64,000 nucleotides of DNA from Megalonaias nervosa. Taxonomy: Eukaryota; Mollusca; Bivalvia; Unionida; Unionidae. The translations under genes were made by a program, and so were the position numbers. The stretch spans positions 62,001-126,000 of the forward strand of contig JAECUM010003709.1 in the NCBI GenBank assembly GCA_016617855.1, written 5' to 3'. Below are positions 51,440 to 60,716 of this stretch, one piece after another. The notes below the pieces were generated by a model. That model was not told where the DNA came from, did no database searches, and was given only the letters and a program-made list of their open reading frames with translations. How positions within the stretch are numbered: position 1 is the first letter of the stretch; the number at the start of each line of letters is the position of its first letter.

Positions 51440-51526
51440 CCTGGCTGAATGGGAATCTCTCTGGGGTGGGACATTTTCCTTAGGTGCCAGGTCTGGGTTC
51501 AAAGAATATATGGCTTCTATTTCAAT
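51440..51526 (-). CDS. KIF2: Kinesin-13 exon a: N-terminal domain segment
   Basis: An 87-bp exon, phase 0 at both ends, with a T-rich tract ending in AG at its 5' side and a strong GTAAGT donor. It encodes 29 residues beginning IEIEAIYSLNPDLAPKENV, matching the conserved N-terminal kinesin-13 segment that reads LESIFSLNPDLV in vertebrate KIF2A. This part precedes the neck and in the family contributes to localisation. The upstream exon, which should encode a segment ending near 'GKE', was not found to the right. Confidence 0.85.
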
Positions 51527-51654
51527 CTATAAAAAAGAAAAAGAAAAAAATTAAGTAGGCTGCTGGTATTTTATAATATCAATAACAGATAAAGAAGAAA
51601 GAAAAAAGCATGCACTTTTGTACTACTTGGAAAACTGCATTACAAAGGATACTG

Positions 51655-51800
51655 TGACTGAGTGGGACACGATGCTACATGTCTGCGGCCTGATGCCTCA
51701 GTGCTTAACATCACTATAAACTGCCACATTGCAGACATCATAGCGATATGACTTAAAAATTGTTAAAGCCACATTAAAAAACCAAATCACACACAAACTC
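51655..51800 (+). repeat. SINE family 2, 5'-truncated
   Basis: Plus strand: gtgggacacgatgctacatg, gcagacatcatagcgatatg, caaatcacacac. Matches the 3' body of the family 2 copies; the tRNA head is absent, as in incomplete reverse transcription. Confidence 0.75.
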
Positions 51801-52199
51801 AAACAAAGAATGAAATCTTGCAATTCCAAATGTTTATGTTTCAAAATTTATAAGATTACACTAATGTAACCCATTTCTAATTCTTTCCCAATGACAAGTT
51901 ATCAACTATGTTATGATGACCAGAAACACATATATACTAAGTAAATACACTGTATACAAAAATCTCTAACACTCTGATTCAACTGAATCATAAATTACAC
52001 TTTACATTGCAAGATACTAAATTCCAGTTATCTGCAAAATAAAATTTCAAACAGTACTATGTAAAGATCTTCAACAACAAAGTTATACAGTATTCCATGC
52101 TCCAAGCTAATCAAAAGAAGACTGATGATGAGGCAATGAGGATTTAAATCATTACAAAGAGATATGCCATGACAACTGATTTGGACTGACCTAGTTAGT

Positions 52200-52330
52200 T
52201 GCTTTTTAATTTTATTTTTATTGTCCCAATGACATAACAAGGCAGCCAACACAGACTGGCCTGGCCTGGTATCAAACCCATGATTACTGGATGAGTTAAT
52301 TGCTCTACTCAATTACTGCAACTCCCTGAG
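52200..52330 (-). repeat. tRNA-related SINE fragment
   Basis: Minus strand: ttgagtagagcaatt (A-box-like) and catgggtttgatacc (B-box-like) followed by aggccagtctgtgttggctg. Different from families 1 and 2. Confidence 0.5.
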
Positions 52331-52797
52331 CAGAATTTAATCCTGCTGTGAGTCTAAGCTAATAACCAAGTCACCATTTGCAGGACAAATGTTTTTGCAT
52401 ATATACTACTCATTAATATGTATCAAAGTTTCATCCCAAAGCAAATGACTGAAATTACAAACAGTGCCAAAGCATAAAAGTTAGGTCACCAGTGACAATG
52501 CAAGGTTAAGCAAAGAGTACATGAGAAAGGAACAGAGACAGACAGATAGACAGACAGAGACAGAGAGAGAGAGACAGAGGAGGGAAGTCCAAGAGGAATG
52601 GCTAAGTATTTTGGCAAATTATGAAGAATGATGTTTATTCTGGTTTTTGTTATGGAGAGGTAAAACTAATTTTAATTATGTAATACTTTTATGCTACTAC
52701 TGCATTACTTTCCTTTTCTGGGATGCGAAGACCGCAGTTCAAGCTAATAAATTTTTTTTTAACCAAAACCCCCTTCCCCCAATCCCAGTCCAATTTC

Positions 52798-53121
52798 TTA
52801 GTCACAGCCATCATATGGAAGGAAGCTGATTCTTAGCCAGGCTGGCAAAGATGAAACCAAATTAGAACTACCAGGTACCGTTGAACCATGCACAGAAACC
52901 CAGGCTGGTGAAACCAAATCATTATTACCAGCTAACAGTGAACCATAGACAACAGTTTTCCACTGAAAGGCATGAAGTCCACTCCTCCTTGCTGATGCAA
53001 AGGAGAGCAGGAAAACAGTCTTAAGGGTAAGGTTCTTGAAGGATTTGGCTAGATTTGGTGCTTCAAGACACAGCAACACAAGTAAATTATTTAGTGAAAA
53101 AGAAGAGTTGTTATGAGACAC
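52798..53121 (-). pseudogene. DIRS-like tyrosine recombinase fragment
   Basis: LTLKTVFLLSFASARRSGLH followed by AFQWKT matches the recombinase segment that holds the first catalytic arginine (compare LSYKTCFLIALAVVGRISKV in the element at 2943-7818). The H-x-x-R box and tyrosine are absent. Confidence 0.65.
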
Positions 53122-54325
53122 GAGATTTAGTTGATCCTATCTGAAGAAACATGAATCCACCCACTATCATGGGCTGGTAAGGAAAATTCATCCCAACACA
53201 TACAAAATTCTGAAATGGGATGAGATCCAACTTTTCTAGGTAAAGGATTAGACCAAGATAAGTCACTGCTGGCCGACATAGGGAAAGATCTGCTGATTAC
53301 CTCCCTATTTCGGAAAGGGGAGGAGCCCAAAGCCTTTCTCTTCTGTCCTAAATGACCCATTTGTCTAGCAAAAGATGGATGGAAAGAGTTTTGAAGTGGG
53401 TCTGCTTGGGAGTAAGTTGACGGTGGATTTGCAGGAAAAATCAGGCAGAAGGTTCATCAGGTCAATTTGGGTGGCCACACAACTCTGCCCATTTCAACAG
53501 AGTAACAACCAGAAATTGATGCTGCTGGACCATCAGATCCTGATATACTATGAAGGGGTCTTTGATATACTATGAAGGGGATGTGACCACTTTAGACCAT
53601 TTTCACCTTGGGAGGTGCAGCCTTTCACAGTTTCTTACTGTGGTCCAGCAAGACTCTGGACGTTCCCATAACTGTGGAGGTAAAGAAGCTCTAATGGCAG
53701 CACCATCAATGTGGACAGCACATGGACATCTCAATCATGACCTCCAGCTGGAGAAAATGATTCAGCCTTAAAGAAAATGAAGGAGGCAGCCAAAATGAGA
53801 TTGGATGTGACAGGCTGAGATGCTCTAGAGTGAGATGTACCAGAGTCCAAGAGAAAGGCCCAAAGGATCAAGGCTCAGAAGGCACCCCATAGCTGGAGGT
53901 AGATACCAACAGTCAAACCATAGGAAGGACCTACCACCCTTCTGCTGCCTTGACAGACACTTGGCTCCAGGAAAAATTCTATGCAAGCTCCAAAACCATC
54001 TCTGCATGTGAGAGCAGCAGAAGATCTGAATGTGGACACCAGAAATTATCTCCAGACTGGAGAGAATCCTAGTGTTATCAGGTCCAAAAGGCTTTAGAGA
54101 CAAGAATGGAGTAAGATGATAAACTCATCATTGTCTTATCAACATGACCTGGTTTCCTCCTCCTCCCCAAAAATGGGATGGGACAGGGGACTGAAGGAAG
54201 AGAAGGGTCTACCACAGCCAGCCCCTCTGGGAACTCATTAGAGTCTGCTAAGATTGGAAGGGACATGTCATTCTGAGCCCACTCCAAAAGTAAAGCATGA
54301 AGATCCTTTTTGGCATCCCTCACAA
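52798..54325 (-). mobile_element. Second DIRS-like retrotransposon relic
   Basis: Minus-strand order: a gag-like stretch (54323-53400; for example DAKKDLHALLLEWAQNDM), a possible RT start near 53250-53160 (KVGSHPISEFCMCWDEF), then directly the recombinase middle (53121-52960): NLLVLLCLEAPNL and LTLKTVFLLSFASARRSGLH. RT palm and RNase H are missing, so an internal deletion is inferred. The right part continues beyond a LINE insertion, at 55621-55790. No inverted terminal repeats were identified. Confidence 0.5.
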
Positions 54326-54327
54326 GG

Positions 54328-55190
54328 TGGTCCAGGATTCACAGATGTCGAGAAATATGGAGATAACCAGTGAGTGCATCAGTCTGACCTTTGAACTGAG
54401 TGCGATGTTCTTGTCGTTCCAGATGGACTTCAGTTTTGACAGTGCTGCTGTTGTCTGTGCAATCCTGGAGAGTACTTCAGGCTTTGATCCTTCATCTGTT
54501 ACAATGATCCCCAAATACTTGAAGCTGTGGACTGTTTCTAGCTTCGTACCTTGGACCCTGATGTCAGTACTGATGCCCTTGGTGTTGTTGGTCATCAGTT
54601 TGGTCTTCTCTGCACTGATTTCCATGCCATAGGCTGCGGAGGTTTTGTCAAGGTTCTCTACTAAGCTAGCTATTTCTTGTTCATTTTCTGCTAGTCCATC
54701 AATGTTGTTGGCAAAACGTAAGTTGGTGACTGTTCTGCCTCCGATGCTGACTGTCCCTTCATGCTTTTCAAGCACGTCAGCTGTGATTCTCTCCAGAACA
54801 ATGTTGAATAGTGTGGGAGTGAGCAGACAGCCTTGTCTGACTCCGACTGTCGTTCTGAACCAGTCCCCTATGCTGCCGTTGAAGTATACTGCACTGGTGG
54901 CCTTGTCATACAGGTGCTCTATTACTGTGATGAGGTTGGCATTGATGTTGTACAGTCTCATGGTCACCCACAAGGCTGCATGCCATACCCTGTCAAACGC
55001 CTTCTTGAAATCCACGAAGACGTGGTACAGATCTTGCTGGTGTTGGAGATACTTCTCACACAATATCCTGAGGTTGAAGATCTGCTCTGTTGTGCTGCGC
55101 CCTGCTCTGAAACCTGCCTGCTCCTAGTTAATGATCTTTTCAGCCTGTGATTTCAGCCTGTTTAGCAGTATCCTCAACATGACTTTGCTT
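54328..55190 (-). pseudogene. Non-LTR retrotransposon reverse transcriptase, inverted 5' part
   Basis: Minus strand. Reads LRILLNRLKSQAEKIIN, an in-frame stop, EQAGFRAGRSTTEQIFNLR, then VFVDFKKAFDRVWHAALW (RT motif with the first catalytic Asp), VRQGCLLTPTLFNIVLERI, NLRFANNIDGLAENEQ, and YGMEISAEKTKLM through IFLDICESWT. The catalytic F-A-D-D box reads F-A-N-N, so both aspartates are lost. It ends exactly where the plus-strand segment at 55191 picks up the protein. Confidence 0.9.
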
Positions 55191-55620
55191 GGATGGCCAT
55201 AACAGCTGACTTAGAGAAAAGGATACAAGCCACAGAGATGAGATGCTTCCGAAAGATCCTCGGCGTCTCATACAAAGACCATGTCACCAATGAAGAAATA
55301 TGGCAAAGGATCAGACAAGCCATTGGGCCTCACGAAGACCTCCTGAGCACAGTGAAAAAATGTAAACTGCAGTGGTATGGGCATGTCTCACGATCATCAG
55401 GACTTGCCAAGACAATCCTGCAAGGCACTGTACAAGAAGAAAGAGAAGCAGGCAGAGAAAGAGGTGGGACAACAACATTCGAGAGTGGACAGGCTTGACA
55501 TTGAGCGACTCAATGAGAAAGACGGAAAATCGAGAGGAATGGAGGAAGCTGATTGTTTGGTCTTGTGTGGTGCCCCAACAGTCTACCAGACTACAGGACT
55601 GATGATGATGATGATGATGA
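55191..55620 (+). pseudogene. Non-LTR retrotransposon, 3' part in sense orientation with (GAT)n tail
   Basis: Plus strand. Continues the same protein: TADLEKRIQATEMRCFRKIL, SYKDHVTNEEIWQRIRQAIG, LQWYGHVSRSSGLAKTILQG. After a frame change at about 55440-55460 it reads KRWDNNIREWTGLTL and VPQQSTRLQD up to the stop, followed by (GAT)n at 55600-55620. These are the conserved C-terminal words of a widespread invertebrate/fish LINE family. Together with 54328-55190 it is one copy with an inverted 5' end. Confidence 0.9.
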
Positions 55621-55790
55621 CTACGTGGGAGATGTTAAATGGGGATTTCATCACAGGAGGGGTAACGGGACTAACCCTACCAATTGTCGTCCAAGGCAAA
55701 GGAGATCATTGATCCCTTCTTGACAGCCTTGGAGAGGAGTGGCAGACTGTCTCTTTTTTCTGAACATGGCAACAGGTGATGGAGCAGATC
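55621..55790 (-). mobile_element. Right remainder of the second DIRS-like relic
   Basis: Assigned to the element at 52798-54325 by position: it lies beyond the LINE's simple-repeat tail and reads on the minus strand as basic text (MFRKKRQSATPL). Weak on its own. Confidence 0.3.
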
Positions 55791-55799
55791 CACTACTTA

Positions 55800-56900
55800 A
55801 TTTTGCTTGCTGAGATTTTTTTTCTTCATATTTTTAATGACTTTATAATACTAGCAGAGAAATATAGCTAACCATTTCTTGTTGCGCACTGTTTGATAAC
55901 ACCATAATATTAAAATGTCAGTAGCTTAATATTTCTAAAGAGGTAATGAAGTCTATATCTCACTGTACAGATCAGTCCTTGATGCAAGCTGTGTCAAGGA
56001 AACCATGAGATGTTACACCTTTTGAGTTACATGTGCATGAAATATGTGTTTCCAATTCTACACCAAAAGAACCAGGAACTACTTGAAGTAGTGAGTGTTA
56101 GTAAGTCTGAAAAATGACTGAAAATGTATCATTATAACAGTCTATATTTCTTTTTTCAGTTAGGATAGGTTCTCAAGATTCCTTCTTACTAAACTTTTAA
56201 AATCTATTATCAACCAATCATGGACCTCCAAACCTAGACATATTCTAATTTATGTTCCACCACGTTTAGACTGGTTCCTTCTTCCATATAATACGTTCTA
56301 CGTTCACATTTTGTCATGTCTGCTAAGCCCCAGCTATAAAGTCATGTATAAGCTATAATCTACCTGTCTTGGGAATATTACCGCAGCTATGTGTTTGATG
56401 TCTAAAGACTGCAGCAGGCTAGTACTGAACTCTTACGCAATGTTCCATGACCGGCCAGAGACCAGAATCTTGCATCAGCACAGGCAATAGATTGCACCAT
56501 ATAAACAAAGTCATGCAGTCATCACATCTAGGTGTTAAAGGTTAGTCCAAAGATCAAAGGGAAGTCCCCATGGTGAACGGGGCGTATTCTTATATGTCCT
56601 CACGTTGACAGACAGCGAGAGGGACATTGTCCACTAAGTTTGACTGGATCGGTTCACAGCAATATCCAATCAGAATTGAGATAGAGGGTGATTACAATTT
56701 AGAACCAAATGTTACTTCAGACTGTAAGAGAAAATTTAATACTCGCCTAGAGGGATCATGAGTCAATAGGGTTTACTCCGAGAACGAAGCCATTTGTAAT
56801 TTGGCAGCAAAACTTTAAGGTAGATTCTATGGAAAGACAAAGCTTCGAAAATGTCAGTAAGTTATTTGCTCTATTTCTACAGAATATTATTGTAATTATT
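55800..56900. other. Intron or 5' flank, no gene seen
   Basis: No coding or repeat signal recognised. The missing kinesin first exon was looked for here and not found. Confidence 0.4.
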
Positions 56901-56904
56901 TCTA

Positions 56905-58158
56905 CAGTAGTCCCCCTCTTGAACGGCCCCCCTGACCAGCAGCCACCCGCTTCTTACAGCCAGAATCCCTTGGCACCAACAAGTTTGTGTTCAAAAGTAC
57001 TCCTCAAGAACGGCCACCCCTCTAACGCGACCAGCGGCCAGCATATTAGTACAAAAATGTACAATGTTCCCCTCACAAACAGCCACTTTTTATTTCAAAT
57101 GTATCCAGAACCAATAATTAATTCATAACGTGACGTAAGGTAAGTAATCAGATTATCTCTATCTCGATACATGTCTCCCAATGTCAAGTTTCTGTTACTG
57201 AAAGAAGTTTTGACTAAAGTACATGTAACACTAAGATTAATATTATATCATTGTCTATAAAAGCTGACGTTTGCAGGAAATGGGCTCAACAATGTTATTA
57301 TAGAGTTTTGGGCTTCACACATCTGTCAAGTTCTTCTCTTTGATGATTACAACTGGACATAATTGTCAATTTCATATCAGGGTCAGCATACGCTAAAAAT
57401 AGATTTTGTGCATTAACACACACAGAGAAATTAACCTTGAACAAAAGAGGATACCAGACAAAGACTGAAAAATCATGTGACAACACATTTATTACTTCCT
57501 TTACGAAGAAGGCATTTTGTCCACTCTACAAAAGTTTCGTCTGCTTAATTAAATTGCATACAGTTAGCAACATCCAAATAAATCATTACCAAACATTAAC
57601 ATGGCATCACATAACTGGAGACATTATTTTAGAAGAAAGCTGGTTATTCTACTCAATGACATCAGGTGAGGTGGGGAGGGGGGACTTGCCGAACAATTTT
57701 AGGTAGAAAAGACTCAAATAAAACAATTTTAAGTTGAAAAGACTCGAATAAACAACGTTGTTACCGATAAGGAGGTTATTCAGAAGCAGTGGGGAAATGG
57801 ATCAAATGGAATGAGAATTATGTATGTACCAAGATTTAAATGACGTTTTTGAATAGTTTTGCAATGTGCATGACAACAATACCCGCTCACATATCACGCT
57901 TATGCGAAGAATAAGAACTATTAATGTTTATTCAGTTGAAATAAGTCTATTATTATAACAAGAACCTGTTAATAATTAATGTTACTTTTAAACAAAGATA
58001 TTAAATGAAGATATGAAATGCTTTGAAGTATGTAGCTTTCTTACTAAATACATTACATATACTTTTCACAAAAAATTTAGTCCCCCACTGGAAAGACCAC
58101 CCGTCTTATAAGGCCACTTTCCCGGTGCAGAAGGGGTGGCCGTATAAGGGGACCACTG
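56905..58158. mobile_element. pogo/Tigger-like DNA transposon 2, TA target duplication
   Basis: Left end CAGTAGTCCCCCTCTTGAAC, right end inverted CAGTGGTCCCCTTATACGGC, flanked by TA at 56903-56904 and 58159-58160. The CAGTRGTCCCC tip is typical of pogo/Tigger relatives. 1254 bp, no convincing transposase frame, so probably non-autonomous or decayed. Different terminal sequence from the element at 42602-44156. Confidence 0.75.
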
Positions 58159-58159
58159 T

Positions 58160-59240
58160 AGTATTGATACTTAATTACCAAGATCGTTTAGTATGTAGAA
58201 TTACCTTTGTAGTGTTTCATTTACATGCGTATTTGAGAAATGGGCTTGAGCTTACGAAGAGAATTATTAGACGTGAGGCGGAATTATGTAGAATATTAGC
58301 TTGTGGTCAGAATTAATTTTGTAATTTGCTGTTAGGTTACTTCATAGTAAACATGTTCATTTATTAATGCATTATGTTAGAATTTACACATGCTTGAATT
58401 GTGAATTTGGAATGGTTGAAGTATGTAAGATTAGTACTATGGACGTATGAATATATCAGAGCATGGATATTTGAATCTTTGCGCACTTTGTATGAGTAAG
58501 GTAAAGAAATGTGTCTGATTATTATGATATTGGTTAGTATAACAGGATTAGGAATATGTACTGATGTGACGAATTTATTGATGTATGTATAAGAAGTAAC
58601 TGATGTATGTATAAGAAGTAATTGATACTGTGCTGTATTATGACATTTGTTTTATCGTACAAGAATGTATAGGTATTTCGATGTGAACAAATGTGTGACC
58701 GAAGAAATTTAATAGCCGTTATCTGATGATAGGCTGTGTGTAGTGTGAGATGCGAGGGCTAAGGAAGAAGATTGTACTGTCCTTGTGTTTTCAAAGGAAG
58801 CTTTTTAGGGGACATGGAACTTCGGGTTCCATTGGGTCCCGAGTCTTCAAGAGTTGGAGATGGAATTGAGGCTGTAACCGAGACAGTCGAAGTCAACCGG
58901 AGAGTAGTCATGTTAGAGAAAGTGGAGGAGAAGGAGTCTAGAGAAAGTCGAGGAGGAGGAGAAGGAGTCAGGAGAAAGCTGAGGAGGAGAAAGAATCTGG
59001 AGAAAAGTCGAGGAAGGAGAGAAGGAAGTAGGAGAAATAAGAGATAGAAAGGATACAACAGATGAGTAGAAATACAAAGACAAGTGGAAATCAATCTCAC
59101 ATTGCTAATCAAGTGATGCAATAGACTTCTAAAAGGGTCAAGAGCAAGGAGTATAATTGGAAATTTGAGTCATTTGATTACTGAATTGCTATTAAATTGT
59201 TATTCATTGAATTTCAACCTTTTTTGTATATTTAACCATT
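58160..59240. other. No gene; GA-rich purine stretch at 58900-59060
   Basis: A plus-strand frame (58772-59047) is Glu/Arg/Gly-rich because the DNA is almost pure purine (gtggaggagaaggagtctag and similar). Likely low-complexity and not a gene. A 20-bp direct duplication (gatgtatgtataagaagtaa) lies at 58579-58621. Confidence 0.5.
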
Positions 59241-59719
59241 TAACCGTTGGCATTGCTGACTGGGGGCTCAGAGCTTTACATCTATCTTTCATTAAATATA
59301 GCTTCCAACAAAATAGAGCCTGGGTGGGACTTCTATAATAAAACACTGGGAGCACCACACCCCAACCATAACAATTCCCACACCCTTGATTTATCTCAAA
59401 GAACTGTGTACAATAGTAGAGCGCATAAATAAACAGCAGACATAGCTCTTCTTGATTAACCCAGTGAATACTAAATCATATTGGAAGTCCATGTACAACA
59501 ACATCAGCAATGGCGCATTTCAGGCAACATGAAAGCATTTGCGCTTCATTTCAGAAATTCAACCAAAAAAACCTATTACGGTAAAAGAATTTGAGATTCT
59601 TTATAGAAACTAAGAAAAAAGAAACATTAAAACTGTTTAAATAAGTGTTACTTTGCTACATGTACAACCATTTATCTGTAATGAATTTAAATTTTAAATA
59701 TTAACTGAGCTTAGGTATA

Positions 59720-59935
59720 TGTGACAATCTCTTTGTGTATGCATCACTTCAAACATGAGATCTAAATGTAAGTAAATACAACCATCTCTGTGCATGCAAC
59801 ACTCCAAACATGAGATCTATAGGTCAAGTAAATATGACCATCTCTGTGTGTATGCAACACTCCAAACATGAGATATATATGTCAAGTAAATATGACCATC
59901 TCTGTGTATGTTCACTACTTCAAAGATGAGATCCA
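59720..59935. repeat. Minisatellite, ~62-bp unit, about four copies
   Basis: Unit: gtcaagtaaatatgaccatc then tctgtgtgtatgcaacactc and caaacatgagat. Confidence 0.85.
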
Positions 59936-60100
59936 AATGACAGAAATTACTTCAAAATCATCCAGAACACATAATTTACAACTAAATGTATGAATAAGCC
60001 ACTTTAAAAATAAAATATATAAAGTTTCCATACAATCAGCAAATGAAATTGGTGGGACATAAAATCATGTGGGGTTTTCAGCATTAAGCATGGTGACCAG

Positions 60101-60275
60101 ACCCGCTAAGTGAACAAATCTAAAGCATATTTCAAAAACAGCAAGGAAATGTCAATCTTGTCACCATAAGTACTCTATAAAACAGCAAAAACCCGCTAAG
60201 TGAACAAATCTGAAGCATATTTCAAAAACAGCAAGGAAATGTCAATCTTGTCACCATAAGTACTCAATAAAAGGT
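60101..60275. repeat. 90-bp tandem duplication
   Basis: acccgctaagtgaacaaatc... starts at 60101 and again at 60191, nearly identical. Confidence 0.95.
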
Positions 60276-60287
60276 CTTATATTTATG

Positions 60288-60512
60288 TACCATATTTACT
60301 CACTAATAAGTCGACTCAAACTGCAAACAACAAAGATCCTGATCTGCCATAACATAATGCACCAGCAGATCATGGTTTAAATTGTTTGTTCTACTAATTA
60401 CTCCTAACAAGCAGCACAGAACCATACCTGCTGGTGTATTATGCAACAGTAGATCTGGGTCTTTGCAGTTTGCAGTTGGACTCAGCTTATAAGCAAGTAT
60501 AAATGGTACATG
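60288..60512. mobile_element. Palindromic MITE family, copy 4 (most complete)
   Basis: About 90-bp terminal arms: gtaccatatttactcactaa ... against ttataagcaagtataaatgg tac. Internal hairpin halves gatcctgatctgccataaca/caccagcagatcatggttt and a second set. Same family as 36143, 44910 and 45868. Confidence 0.75.
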
Positions 60513-60716
60513 TATATGGTTTACACATATTAATCAATGTGCAAAATAACCCACCATAGTAAAATCCACGTATTCTACAACCCTTTCCTTCACAGCAAAT
60601 ATGATCATTTCTGAAAGTGTTTAATGTCCCAGTGAACATGTTGCACAGGTAGACAAAAGGTATTCATTCTGCTTGCTTGCTTGCCATCCACAAACAGAAC
60701 CAGAATATTACATACT

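Noticed and set aside
54297..55150. Plus-strand frames of 105-160 codons
   Set aside because: Antisense shadows of the inverted LINE reverse transcriptase.
58772..59047. Glu/Arg/Gly-rich 91-codon frame
   Set aside because: Produced by an almost pure purine tract; more likely low complexity than a gene.
58759..59121. Minus-strand Leu/Pro/Ser-rich 120-codon frame resembling a membrane protein
   Set aside because: Complement of the same purine tract; the hydrophobic run is a compositional artefact.
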